A stretch of 64,000 nt of DNA from Endozoicomonas sp. NE40 (GCF_040549045.1 NZ_JBEWTB010000002.1:2370001-2434000); one strand, 5' to 3'; positions 34,183 to 43,441 are shown, counted from the first letter of the stretch. The notes: generated by a model not told the origin, from the letters alone. Numbers and translations are program-made.

Positions 34183-34317
34183 TCAGGCGCTCAGACGCTT
34201 ACGGCCTTTAGCACGACGACGGTTGATAACAGCACGACCGCTCTTGGTAGCCATACGAGCGCGGAAACCGTGGGAACGAGCACGCTTCAGGTTAGATGGT
34301 TGAAAAGTTCTTTTCAT
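34183..34317 (-). CDS. rpmH: Ribosomal protein bL34
   Basis: This is a 44-residue 50S subunit protein that starts MKRTFQPSNLKRARSHGFRA and ends RRRAKGRKRLSA, matching the family almost exactly. It is the first gene of the rpmH-rnpA-yidD-yidC group and transcribes away from dnaA, with the origin spacer between. It is too short for typical ORF cutoffs but unambiguous. Confidence 0.98.
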   Translation of the reverse strand: MKRTFQPSNLKRARSHGFRARMATKSGRAVINRRRAKGRKRLSA

Positions 34318-35177
34318 GATGACACTACTCTTGGTTAATCAATCTTCTCAGGAAGACGCTGTACACCCTTTATGGATATACAAAAAGACGGGCATTCTAA
34401 GGAATTGACTAATCTGCGTCAATTTGCATTTGTCAAGAGTTTGCCGCTGACCCCCATGTTGTTGCCCTTATATTGATTAGCACCAGTCTATAGAGCCCTG
34501 CTTTTGATACTGATGATAAAAATTCAACACCCACAAAATTTTCGTTTGTCCTTAATTAATTAACTTTTCCTTCTCTGTCAAAAAACGTAGTTGATTTTAT
34601 TCACTCTACCTTCACTGACTAACAAATCTGAGCCAGTTTATAAATTAAAAAAATATATATTTTTCTTGTGTAGTGTTGTTTTGTTTTTATGATTGTTATT
34701 TAGCATGCCAGTTTCTGTGGATAAGCCGCCTTTTCTCAGTAATATCAAGGCCTAAGACCTGTGCATCAAGCTGTAGAAATCACGGTATTTAGCTGTTCCT
34801 TACCTGATGATGAGTTGTGAATAAACTGACCAGTTATACACAGACTAAGTTATGCAACTGGTTATACACAGCTCACTCCTATGGATTTACCCTGCTAGTA
34901 AACAGGTCTATCCACAGCAAAAAATAAAAAAATAATTTACATGAAAGACTGGCTTTTCTGTTGATAACTATATGAATTAAAAGCACAAAAAAAGTGGTGA
35001 TCAGCTCTGCAATCATCCAGGGAAGGTGTGGATAACTTTTGGGCGAAAGGATACAATTGTTCGGAATACCCAGCCTTCCAGGAAGTTATTTAGCAGGCAG
35101 GGTGATAAGCTTCATCATCATCCGGTTTCGGGGTCATTACCCGGCTCGTTATCAGGATAGTTTTCAGGAGAGCGCCT
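34318..35177. other. Replication origin region (oriC) between rpmH and dnaA
   Basis: This AT-rich 860-bp spacer holds no gene. It has five perfect DnaA boxes (TTATNCACA or complement) at 34716-34724, 34816-34824, 34834-34842, 34862-34870 and 35027-35035, plus one 8-of-9 match at 34908-34916. Three of them are packed into about 55 bp (34816-34870). Very AT-rich stretches lie on the left (34540-34700) and after the cluster (34918-34990); either could be the unwinding element. Position between rpmH and dnaA matches the Pseudomonas-type origin. It must also hold the divergent promoters of dnaA and rpmH. Function is inferred from boxes and position. Confidence 0.88.
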
Positions 35178-36902
35178 GTGCCCCTTGAGCTCTGGCAAAA
35201 ATGCATAGATCTTCTTCAGGATGAGCTGTCATCACAGCAGTTCAATACATGGATTCGTCCGCTAAAAGTAATGGGGGATGAGCATGACTTATGTCTGCTG
35301 GCTCCTAACCGCTTTGTATCAGACTGGGTGAAGGAGAAGTTTTTGCCGAGAGTTGAGGAAATTCTCGATGAGCTGACGGATGGGCAACCGCCGGCTGTTG
35401 CACTGGCAGTGTCAAACCGCCGGCCACAATCCCTGAGTCGTCGTTCCAGCAGCAGAACTTCTGCACATGCCAGCAGCACACCTTCATTTTCTTCACAGTT
35501 TGCACAGCGTTCTGTGGCTTCTGTGCAGGAACAGCCAGCCGCTTCCCCTAAGCCAGCCTTTCATAACCCGATTCAGGATTCGGTGAAAAGCTCTGCGACA
35601 GGTTCTGCTTCAAAAGAGCTACAGGAGCGAATCGTTACTGAAAAGCTGGTGGACAACCTGGAAGTGAACAGAGCGCCCGAGCCTCTGTTAATGCAGGAGT
35701 CTCTGGCTGTGGATGAAGTACAGGCCAAACCTGTTGTTAAACAGCAGCGTAAAGTTAATCCACTGAAAGGCACTCATAAAGACTCTCTTAAAGAGAGTGG
35801 GCTTGTAACGGAAGAGCCAGACCCTTCCCGGGAAATTGTCACGTCAACCCGTCAGGTTGAAGTGGAAGGTTCCATTAAGCATCATAGCTCTTTGAATGCC
35901 CAGTTCACCTTTGAAACGTTTGTTGAAGGTAAATCCAACCAGTTGGCACTGGCGGCTTCCCGGCAGGTGGCAGAAAACCCCGGAGCGGCCTATAACCCAC
36001 TGTTTCTCTATGGTGGTGTTGGTCTGGGTAAGACTCACCTGATGCATGCAGTGGGTAATTCTCTGGTAAAGCACAATCCGAATGCCAGAGTGGTTTACCT
36101 GCATTCAGAACGGTTTGTGGCAGATATGGTAAAAGCGCTGCAGCTCAATGCGATCAACGACTTCAAGAGATACTACCGGTCTGTGGATGCTTTGCTGATT
36201 GATGATATCCAATTTTTTGCGGGTAAAGAACGGTCACAGGAAGAGTTTTTCCATACTTTCAACGCTTTACTGGAGGGTGGCCAGCAGATGATCCTGACCT
36301 GTGACCGCTATCCCAAAGAAATCAGTGGCGTTGAAGAACGTCTGAAATCTCGTTTTGGTTGGGGATTAACCGTAGCGGTTGAACCCCCTGAACTGGAAAC
36401 CCGCGTTGCGATTCTGATGAAAAAAGCAGAACAGCATCGTGTCGATCTGCCCCATGAAGCGGCTTTCTTTATTGCACAGCGTATACGCTCTAATGTTCGG
36501 GAGCTGGAAGGAGCGCTCAAGCGTGTCATTGCCAGCGCACACTTTATGGGAAGGAAGATTGATATAGACCTGATCAGGGAGTCTCTGAAAGATCTTTTAG
36601 CCTTGCAGGACAAGCAGGTCTCTATAGATAATATCCAGAGAACAGTGGCAGAGTATTACAAAATCAAAGTTGCTGATATCTTATCCAAACGACGCAGTCG
36701 TTCTGTGGCAAGACCCCGACAGATTGCCATGGCGCTGTCCAAGGAATTAACCAGTCACAGTCTGCCGGAAATTGGCGATGCCTACGGTGGTCGAGATCAT
36801 ACTACGGTGCTACATGCTTGTCGCAAAGTAAAAGAGCTAACGGGTACAGATAGTGAGATTCGGGATGACTACAAGAACCTGTTGAGATCTTTGACCAGTT
36901 AA
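35178..36902 (+). CDS. dnaA: Chromosomal replication initiator DnaA
   Basis: This is the AAA+ initiator that binds oriC and opens it. The 574 residues exceed the about 450-500 residues of most homologues. Domain I (PLELWQKCIDLLQDELSSQQ) is normal. Residues about 85-238 form a long, low-complexity domain II linker rich in serine, lysine and proline, which accounts for the excess. Domain III has Walker A LYGGVGLGKTH (about 277-287) and Walker B LLIDDIQFF; domain IV has the DnaA-box-binding DAYGGRDHTTVLHACRKV. It starts with GTG at 35178, with CAGGAG 7 bp upstream. It heads the dnaA-dnaN-recF-gyrB group. Confidence 0.98.
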   Translation: MPLELWQKCIDLLQDELSSQQFNTWIRPLKVMGDEHDLCLLAPNRFVSDWVKEKFLPRVEEILDELTDGQPPAVALAVSNRRPQSLSRRSSSRTSAHASSTPSFSSQFAQRSVASVQEQPAASPKPAFHNPIQDSVKSSATGSASKELQERIVTEKLVDNLEVNRAPEPLLMQESLAVDEVQAKPVVKQQRKVNPLKGTHKDSLKESGLVTEEPDPSREIVTSTRQVEVEGSIKHHSSLNAQFTFETFVEGKSNQLALAASRQVAENPGAAYNPLFLYGGVGLGKTHLMHAVGNSLVKHNPNARVVYLHSERFVADMVKALQLNAINDFKRYYRSVDALLIDDIQFFAGKERSQEEFFHTFNALLEGGQQMILTCDRYPKEISGVEERLKSRFGWGLTVAVEPPELETRVAILMKKAEQHRVDLPHEAAFFIAQRIRSNVRELEGALKRVIASAHFMGRKIDIDLIRESLKDLLALQDKQVSIDNIQRTVAEYYKIKVADILSKRRSRSVARPRQIAMALSKELTSHSLPEIGDAYGGRDHTTVLHACRKVKELTGTDSEIRDDYKNLLRSLTS

Positions 36903-37005
36903 TTATTCTGGTGAAATAGTTTCTGGTTTAATAGTTTCAACAGATTTTATTGAATTTGAGAAAAGAGCACCGGCTCTTTTCCAGCTAGCAAGAGAAAGGA
37001 AAGCG

Positions 37006-38109
37006 ATGAAATTTACCATTAATCGGGAAGCATTGCTGAAGCCACTGCAACTGGTGGCGGGCGTTGTAGAGCGCAGGCAGACACTACCTGTTTTGTCTAA
37101 CGTCCTGATGGTGGTGGACGGTGATCAACTCTCCCTGACAGGTACAGACCTGGAAGTGGAACTGGTTGGCCGCGTTTCTCTGGATGATGTCTCTGAAGGC
37201 GGCGAGATTACTGTTCCGGCACGTAAGCTGATGGATATCTGTAAGTCTCTTCCTGAGAACGCCATGATTGAGTTTTCTCAGGATGATCAAAGGGTTAAGG
37301 TGCGCGCCGGACGTTCACGCTTCACACTTTCTACTCTGCCAGCTAATGAATTTCCAAGCATTGAAGAAGAAGCAGGCTCGATGACCTTTACCATCGGTCA
37401 GACCCGGATGCGTCGCCTGATTGATCGCACAGCCTTTGCTATGGCTCAACAGGACGTTCGTTATTACCTGAATGGCATGTTGCTCGAGGTCAGTCAGAAC
37501 TGTCTCCGGGCTGTTGCAACCGACGGTCACCGTCTTGCTATGTGCGCAGTTGATGCTGACATTAATCAGCAGGATCGACACCAGGTGATTGTGCCTCGCA
37601 AGGGTATTCTGGAAATGGCTCGCCTTCTTACCGAAGGTGACGAGATGGTACATATCTCTCTGGGTGCTAACCATATTCGTGCCAAAGCGGGTGACTTTAT
37701 TTTCACCTCCAAGCTGGTTGATGGAAAATTCCCGGATTATGATCGTGTCGTCCCTCGTGGTGGTGACAAAATTATTGTGGGTGATCGTCAACAGCTGCGG
37801 CAGGCTTTCCAGCGTGCTTCTATTCTGTCCAATGAAAAGTACCGTGGCATCCGTCTGATTCTGAATGATGGTTTGCTTAAGGTGATGGCAAATAACCCTG
37901 AGCAGGAAGAAGCTGAAGAAGAAGTGAGCCTGAGCTATCATGGTGATGCTATCGAAATTGGCTTTAACGTCAGCTACCTACTGGACGTCCTGTCTGTTAT
38001 TTCCGGAGACTCTGTGAAGATCACCCTTTCTGATCCTAACAGCAGTGCGTTGCTGGAAGAGTCCGAAGGTGGCGATTCTACTTACGTTGTTATGCCGATG
38101 CGTCTGTAA
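37006..38109 (+). CDS. dnaN: DNA polymerase III beta sliding clamp
   Basis: This is the ring-shaped processivity clamp of replicative polymerase. It has the usual 367 residues with three repeated domains, starting MKFTINREALLKPLQLVAGV and ending EGGDSTYVVMPMRL; the C-terminal PMRL is conserved and lies by the binding pocket. It is 103 bp downstream of dnaA and starts with a good GAAAGGAAAG site. It is intact. Confidence 0.98.
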   Translation: MKFTINREALLKPLQLVAGVVERRQTLPVLSNVLMVVDGDQLSLTGTDLEVELVGRVSLDDVSEGGEITVPARKLMDICKSLPENAMIEFSQDDQRVKVRAGRSRFTLSTLPANEFPSIEEEAGSMTFTIGQTRMRRLIDRTAFAMAQQDVRYYLNGMLLEVSQNCLRAVATDGHRLAMCAVDADINQQDRHQVIVPRKGILEMARLLTEGDEMVHISLGANHIRAKAGDFIFTSKLVDGKFPDYDRVVPRGGDKIIVGDRQQLRQAFQRASILSNEKYRGIRLILNDGLLKVMANNPEQEEAEEEVSLSYHGDAIEIGFNVSYLLDVLSVISGDSVKITLSDPNSSALLEESEGGDSTYVVMPMRL

Positions 38110-38184
38110 ATACTGTATGAAAATGCACAACTCTCAAATATCGACACATCCTGTTAAGTCGCTGTTTTCTTCCGAGGGTTGTGC

Positions 38185-39372
38185 ATGACCATCCATAAAT
38201 TGATGGTTAAAGATATTCGTAATCTGGAATCTTTAACCATGCAGCCCTCTCCCTCCATCAACATTCTTTATGGCCTGAACGGTAGTGGCAAGACCAGCGT
38301 GCTTGAGGCTATCCATCTGCTGGGGCTGGCTCGTTCTTTTCGCAGTAACAGGGTAAAGCCGGTTATTCGCAGGGATCAGCCAAAATGTACTGTTTTTGGT
38401 CAAATTCGCCACTCAGGCAGTGCTATGTTGAATGTTGGTGTATCCAGAGCCTTGCAGGATGAGAACTTTCAGATACGAGTGTCTGGCGAAAACTTAAGGT
38501 CGACTTCTGAGCTGGCACGCCACCTGCCTTTGCAGTTAATCAATCCCGACACCTTTCGGTTACTGGAAGGCTCTCCGAAAGACCGTAGACAGTTTTTAGA
38601 TTGGGGAGTGTTTCACGTGAAACAGCGTGATTTTATTCCTCTCTGGAAACGCCTGCAGAAGGCGCTCAAACAGCGGAACAGTTTGCTGCGGCATGGTAGA
38701 ATATCCAGTTCTATTAATCGTTCTGTTCTGGATCAGATTCGCTCTGAACTCCCTGTCTGGGATTCTGAACTGGTGAAAGCTACTGAAGCTGTTCATCTGT
38801 TAAGACAAGAGTACTTTGAGCAGCTCGCTCCTGTCTTTCATGAAGTGCTGGGTCAATTAACGAGCCTTGAAGGTATTAAGCTCAGTTATTACCGGGGATG
38901 GGACAGACTACGCTCGTTTGCTGAAGTACTTGCAGAAGGAGTGGAGAGAGATATTCAGTCGGGTTTCTCGCATTCAGGACCTCAGCGAGCCGATATTCGG
39001 GTAAAAATGGATGGCATAAATGCCATAGATATTCTTTCGCGTGGACAGTTAAAGCTGGTTGTCTGCGCGTTAAAGTTGGCACAAGGCTTGTTGTTCTATC
39101 AAAAGACCGGCAAACAATGCGTTTTTCTGGTGGATGATTTGCCATCGGAGTTGGATGCTCCTCACCGGAAAGCCCTGTGTTCAATACTACAAAATATGAA
39201 GAGTCAGGTGTTTATCACCTGTGTCGAGCAATCAGCGCTGTCTGATTGCTGGCTGCCTGAAGTCAATGTCAAAGTGTTTCACGTGAAACAGGGGCGACTG
39301 GAGGCTAATAAACAGATCTATCCTGGGCGTGAGATTCGCCAGGCTGAATCGTTGGAGATAGAGCATGAGTGA
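38185..39372 (+). CDS. recF: DNA replication and repair protein RecF
   Basis: This SMC-like ATPase loads RecA at gapped DNA in the RecFOR pathway. The 395 residues have P-loop GLNGSGKT at 30-37, a signature region near LSRGQLKLVVCALKLAQG, and Walker B FLVDDLPSELDAPH. An upstream TTG at 38179 is in frame, but the ATG at 38185 has GAGGG 6 bp before it, so I chose it. The coding sequence carries two parS sites, each encoding VFHVKQ. The gene overlaps gyrB by 8 bp. Confidence 0.96.
   Translation: MTIHKLMVKDIRNLESLTMQPSPSINILYGLNGSGKTSVLEAIHLLGLARSFRSNRVKPVIRRDQPKCTVFGQIRHSGSAMLNVGVSRALQDENFQIRVSGENLRSTSELARHLPLQLINPDTFRLLEGSPKDRRQFLDWGVFHVKQRDFIPLWKRLQKALKQRNSLLRHGRISSSINRSVLDQIRSELPVWDSELVKATEAVHLLRQEYFEQLAPVFHEVLGQLTSLEGIKLSYYRGWDRLRSFAEVLAEGVERDIQSGFSHSGPQRADIRVKMDGINAIDILSRGQLKLVVCALKLAQGLLFYQKTGKQCVFLVDDLPSELDAPHRKALCSILQNMKSQVFITCVEQSALSDCWLPEVNVKVFHVKQGRLEANKQIYPGREIRQAESLEIEHE
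38609..38624. promoter_or_regulatory. parS site 1 (ParB-binding)
   Basis: TGTTTCACGTGAAACA is a perfect 16-bp palindrome that matches the parS consensus for chromosomal ParB proteins. It is inside recF, in frame coding for FHVKQ. ParB at 16.2 kb is the expected binder. Confidence 0.93.
39275..39290. promoter_or_regulatory. parS site 2 (ParB-binding)
   Basis: This is an exact second copy of the same 16-bp palindrome, 666 bp from the first, near the 3' end of recF, again coding for VFHVKQ. Confidence 0.93.
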
Positions 39373-41779
39373 ACAAAATTACGATGCGTCCAATATTAAG
39401 GTGCTGAAAGGCTTGGACGCCGTTCGTAAGCGCCCAGGTATGTATATTGGTGACACGGATGATGGTACAGGTCTGCACCACATGGTGTTTGAGGTCGTTG
39501 ATAACTCAATTGACGAGGCTCTTGCGGGCTATTGCGACCAGATCACTGTTATCATTCATCCGGACGAATCCATTACCGTTAAGGATAATGGCCGTGGTAT
39601 CCCGGTAGACATCCACGAAGAAGAAGGTGTTTCTGCGGCCGAGGTCATCATGACGGTTCTGCATGCTGGCGGTAAGTTTGATGACAACACTTACAAGGTG
39701 TCCGGTGGTTTGCATGGTGTAGGGGTATCGGTGGTTAATGCCCTGTCAAAAGAGCTGAAAATGACCATTCGCCGTGGTGGACAGGTTCACCATCAGGTGT
39801 ATGTGCATGGCGTTCCTCAGGAGCCTATGAAAGTTATCGGTGAAACTGAAAACAGCGGTACCGAGATTCATTTCATCCCATCCGAAGAAACCTTCAACAA
39901 TATCCAGTTCAGCTACGATATTCTAGCCAAACGACTGCGTGAGTTATCATTCCTGAACTCCGGTGTTTACATCAAACTGGTGGATGAGCGTACCGGTAAG
40001 GAAGATGACTTCCGCTATGAAGGTGGTCTGAGTGCATTTGTTGAATATCTGAATACCAACAAAACAAACATTAATAAGGTGTTCCATTTCAATATAAATC
40101 GTGAAGACGGTGTCGGTGTTGAAGTGGCTTTGCAATGGAATGACGGCTTTCAGGAAAGTATTTACTGCTTCACCAACAACATTCCACAGCGTGATGGTGG
40201 TACTCACCTGGCGGGCTTCCGTGCAGCCCTGACCCGAAGCCTGAATGGGTATATTGAGCGGGAAGGTTTTGCCAAGAAGCAGAAGGTTTCCACTTCCGGT
40301 GATGATGCCCGTGAAGGTCTGACGGCTATTATTTCCGTAAAAGTACCAGACCCTAAGTTCTCTTCCCAGACCAAAGACAAGCTGGTGTCATCGGAAGTAA
40401 AAACAGCCGTAGAACAGGAGATGAGCAAATACTTTTCTGATTACCTGCTGGAAAATCCTCAGGAATCCAAAGCGGTTGTTAATAAAATGCTGGATGCTGC
40501 ACGCGCCCGTGAAGCGGCCCGTAAAGCCCGTGAAATGACCCGCCGGAAAGGCGCTCTGGATATTGCCGGATTGCCTGGAAAACTGGCGGACTGTCAGGAA
40601 AAAGATCCAGCACTGTCAGAACTGTATATTGTGGAGGGTGACTCTGCGGGTGGTTCTGCCAAGCAGGGACGCAACCGTAAGACTCAGGCTATCCTGCCGC
40701 TGAAAGGTAAAATTCTGAACGTAGAGAAGGCTCGCTTCGACAAGATGCTGTCCTCTGCTGAAGTAGGCACTTTGATCACAGCGATGGGCTGTGGCATCGG
40801 TCGCTCTGAATTTAATATTGAAAAGCTGCGCTACCACAACATCATTATCATGACGGATGCGGATGTTGATGGTTCTCACATTCGTACACTGCTGCTGACT
40901 TTCTTCTTCCGTCAGATGCCAGAGCTGATTGAAAACGGCTATGTCTACATCGCTCAGCCTCCTCTGTACAAGATCAAGCGTGGTAAGCAGGAGCAGTACC
41001 TAAAAGATGAAGCTGCACTCAGTGAATACCTGACGCAGGCGGCGCTGGAAAATGCCAGCATGCACGTGAATGAGAATGCTCCGGGTATTGCCGATGAGCC
41101 GCTGGAAAACTTAGTGAAAGAATACCGTCAGGTGATAGCGGGTATTGAGCGACTGTCCCGCCTGTACCCAATGGATATCATGAAGGAAATGATTTACATG
41201 GCTGAGGTGGAAGAAGCCAGGCTCGGTGATGAAGCCTTTATGAAAGACTGGACAGACAAACTAAATGAACGTGTTCAGCAGATTGACCTGGCTGGTCGCA
41301 CCATTACTTTCGAATGTATTGAAGATCGCGAGCATCATGCCTGGCTGCCGAAAGTGACGATTCTGGCGCATGGTATTCCGTCTGAATACACCTGGAGAAA
41401 TGACTTCTTCACCTCCGGCGATTATCGTGCCATCGTCAAGCTGGGTAAGCAGTTGCAGGGACTGCTGGAAGAAACGGCGTTCTTCCAGAAAGGCGAACGT
41501 AAAAAAGAAACGACCTCGTTCGAAGCGGGCCTTGAATGGTTGATGGTTGAATCGACCAAACGAGTTGGCATCCAGCGCTATAAGGGTTTGGGAGAGATGA
41601 ATCCGGATCAGCTCTGGGAAACCACCATGGACCCGGATGTACGCCGGATGCTGCGAGTGACTATTGAAGATGCGATTGCTGCCGATCAGATCTTTAATAC
41701 CCTGATGGGAGATCAGGTTGAGCCGCGTCGTGATTTTATTGAAACCAACGCTCTGCGTGTGGCAAACCTTGACGTGTAA
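39365..41779 (+). CDS. gyrB: DNA gyrase subunit B
   Basis: This is the ATPase subunit of gyrase, 804 residues. The GHKL ATP-binding domain is at the N-terminus (MSEQNYDASNIKVLKGLDAV, then RKRPGMYIGD). The Toprim part begins with the signature YIVEGDSAGGSAKQGRNRKT and QAILPLKGKILNVEKA, and the C-terminal signature is RYKGLGEMNPDQLW. It overlaps recF by 8 bp. A normal long gammaproteobacterial gyrB with the additional 170-residue segment is present. It is followed by a terminator. Confidence 0.98.
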   Translation: MSEQNYDASNIKVLKGLDAVRKRPGMYIGDTDDGTGLHHMVFEVVDNSIDEALAGYCDQITVIIHPDESITVKDNGRGIPVDIHEEEGVSAAEVIMTVLHAGGKFDDNTYKVSGGLHGVGVSVVNALSKELKMTIRRGGQVHHQVYVHGVPQEPMKVIGETENSGTEIHFIPSEETFNNIQFSYDILAKRLRELSFLNSGVYIKLVDERTGKEDDFRYEGGLSAFVEYLNTNKTNINKVFHFNINREDGVGVEVALQWNDGFQESIYCFTNNIPQRDGGTHLAGFRAALTRSLNGYIEREGFAKKQKVSTSGDDAREGLTAIISVKVPDPKFSSQTKDKLVSSEVKTAVEQEMSKYFSDYLLENPQESKAVVNKMLDAARAREAARKAREMTRRKGALDIAGLPGKLADCQEKDPALSELYIVEGDSAGGSAKQGRNRKTQAILPLKGKILNVEKARFDKMLSSAEVGTLITAMGCGIGRSEFNIEKLRYHNIIIMTDADVDGSHIRTLLLTFFFRQMPELIENGYVYIAQPPLYKIKRGKQEQYLKDEAALSEYLTQAALENASMHVNENAPGIADEPLENLVKEYRQVIAGIERLSRLYPMDIMKEMIYMAEVEEARLGDEAFMKDWTDKLNERVQQIDLAGRTITFECIEDREHHAWLPKVTILAHGIPSEYTWRNDFFTSGDYRAIVKLGKQLQGLLEETAFFQKGERKKETTSFEAGLEWLMVESTKRVGIQRYKGLGEMNPDQLWETTMDPDVRRMLRVTIEDAIAADQIFNTLMGDQVEPRRDFIETNALRVANLDV

Positions 41780-41811
41780 TCAACTGCAAAGCTGGTTGCC
41801 ATAAGGGCTTG

Positions 41812-41846
41812 AAAGCCGGAGACTGCAAAGAGTTTCCGGCTTTTTT
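41812..41846 (+). terminator. Terminator after gyrB
   Basis: AAAGCCGGA (41812-41820) pairs with TCCGGCTTT (41835-41843), followed by T residues to 41846. It is 32 bp after the gyrB stop. Confidence 0.85.
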
Positions 41847-41908
41847 GTATACTCCTGTTCACTTAACGGCTATTCATCCAGGCTATTTATCTAACAATAG
41901 GAATCGCT

Positions 41909-42487
41909 ATGTACCAGTCACTTATTCGTCAAGAACTTGAAGAAGCACAACAGGTGCTGGATCGTTTCCTGAACGACGAAAGCTGTATCAATGCCATTAA
42001 TGATGCAGCCGTACTGATTGCTGACTCTTTTAAAAATCGAGGCAAGGTTATTTCCTGCGGCAATGGCGGCTCTCATTGTGATGCCATGCATTTTGCGGAA
42101 GAGTTGACTGGCCGTTATCGGGATAATCGTCCTGCCTACCCTGCTATTGCTATTTCTGATGTCAGCCACCTGTCCTGCGTATCCAATGACTATGGCTATG
42201 ACCATGTCTTTTCCCGCTACATTGAAGGGGTCGGATTTGAAGGCGATGTCCTGCTGGGAATCAGTACCAGCGGGAACTCCGGAAATATCATCACAGCCAT
42301 TGAAGCAGCCAGAAAGAAAGGCATGAAGGTTGTTTTATTAAGCGGAAAGGACGGTGGCAAGATGGCTGGAATGGCGGATGTAGAAATACGTGTGCCGCAC
42401 TTTGGTTATGCAGATCGTATTCAGGAAGTTCATATTAAAGCGATTCACATCATGATTCAGTTGATTGAAAAGCTGATGGCTGAATAA
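41909..42487 (+). CDS. gmhA: Sedoheptulose-7-phosphate isomerase (phosphoheptose isomerase)
   Basis: This SIS-domain enzyme converts sedoheptulose 7-phosphate to D-glycero-D-manno-heptose 7-phosphate, the first step of LPS heptose synthesis. The 192 residues match the family along their length: SCGNGGSHCDAMHFAEELTG, RYRDNRPAYPAIAISDVSHL, GISTSGNSGNI and RVPHFGYADRIQE, with the zinc-binding histidines. A Shine-Dalgarno AGGA lies 7 bp ahead of the start. The later pathway enzyme gmhB lies 1.7 kb away on the other strand, with an ADP-ribosyltransferase-like gene and plsC between. Confidence 0.95.
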   Translation: MYQSLIRQELEEAQQVLDRFLNDESCINAINDAAVLIADSFKNRGKVISCGNGGSHCDAMHFAEELTGRYRDNRPAYPAIAISDVSHLSCVSNDYGYDHVFSRYIEGVGFEGDVLLGISTSGNSGNIITAIEAARKKGMKVVLLSGKDGGKMAGMADVEIRVPHFGYADRIQEVHIKAIHIMIQLIEKLMAE

Positions 42488-42593
42488 ACGGTATGAACCG
42501 AAAGGTGCCCTCTTGATTGAGGACATCTTTCCATTGACGATCTATTGTTATCAGAGTTTCGGAAAATTCGCGCTTCCTGACCTGGTATAAAAG

Positions 42594-43331
42594 ATGTTAA
42601 CCCTTAAAAGCTTGACTCTTTCTTCCAATATTCTTGAATTAACTAATCCTGTTAATTTTCTAAATACTACAAATATGTCTAACGCCTGCTACACCCCCGG
42701 CAACTGGTGTTCTTATAATCGCAGGGCAGAAACTGTTATGGTAAATCCAAAGCCTTCCTACTTTTCTGGCTACGTTTTTCGTGGAGACACCAGAAAACCA
42801 GAAATTATCTTTGAACGTGGCTTTGAATTGCAGTTAGAGCCCTATAGCAGAAGAACAGAGTCGAGAATAGTAGGCGCAATAGGCGGTATTACCGGAACTC
42901 TTGGTGTCTCAACAAGCGTTTGTGCCAGCGCTTGTGGTCATTACTCTTTCAGGCCTACAGAGCTGGATCCGTTTACGCCGGGAGGTGGATCAGGCTTCGT
43001 CTACCTGATCGACGCAACAGAGTTTAAAGGCTTTGCCATACCCACCCCCAGGCCCGATGATCCTATAGTTTCATTTAACCCGATCCTGAGGGATATTTAT
43101 GAAGTCAATTTTGCTTCTTATATCACGGGAAATTACATAGTGGGTATAGTGTGGGCGTACGGCAAACAAGATGAGGGATGGTTAAACTCTCGCGGTTTCT
43201 GGCCTTATAATCCCGCTCGACTCTGGTTAGCAGTAAACCCATATTTTGAGAAACCATTGTTACAGCCTGACAGGATCATGAAGGGAATGGAAGCGGCAAT
43301 ACATGTGCAGAATCAGTTTAATGACCATTAA
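42594..43331 (+). CDS. Putative mono-ADP-ribosyltransferase toxin (cholera/pertussis A-subunit fold)
   Basis: This 245-residue protein has all three parts of the R-S-E catalytic centre in the right order. They are YVFRGDTRKPEIIFERGFEL (Arg63, matching LYRADSRPP of heat-labile toxin and VYRYDSRPP of pertussis S1), GVSTSVCASACGHYS (STS at 106-108), and RDIYEVNFASYITGNYIVGI (Glu170), which parallels the catalytic glutamate block of cholera toxin. The strand GFVYLIDATEFKGFAI fits the segment before it. Only one glutamate is present at the active loop (Ile168, Glu170), unlike the E-x-E of arginine-specific enzymes. This resembles pertussis S1, so the target may be something other than arginine. 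No Sec signal or B subunit is visible. The start is weak (no clear Shine-Dalgarno). Confidence 0.78.
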   Translation: MLTLKSLTLSSNILELTNPVNFLNTTNMSNACYTPGNWCSYNRRAETVMVNPKPSYFSGYVFRGDTRKPEIIFERGFELQLEPYSRRTESRIVGAIGGITGTLGVSTSVCASACGHYSFRPTELDPFTPGGGSGFVYLIDATEFKGFAIPTPRPDDPIVSFNPILRDIYEVNFASYITGNYIVGIVWAYGKQDEGWLNSRGFWPYNPARLWLAVNPYFEKPLLQPDRIMKGMEAAIHVQNQFNDH

Positions 43332-43419
43332 ACGACGTTTAACCTGAAAACGCGCATTTTCAAATGAATTACGATTTAGTTGTCAGCTCCGGGGTAGTGG
43401 ACTGGCTTCCCTGCATGAA

Positions 43420-43437
43420 GCATACCTCAAGGTATGC
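43420..43437. repeat. Perfect small palindrome after plsC
   Basis: GCATACC (43420-43426) and GGTATGC (43431-43437) pair around TCAA, just beyond the plsC stop. No T-tract follows, so its role is open. Confidence 0.45.
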
Positions 43438-43441
43438 GATC

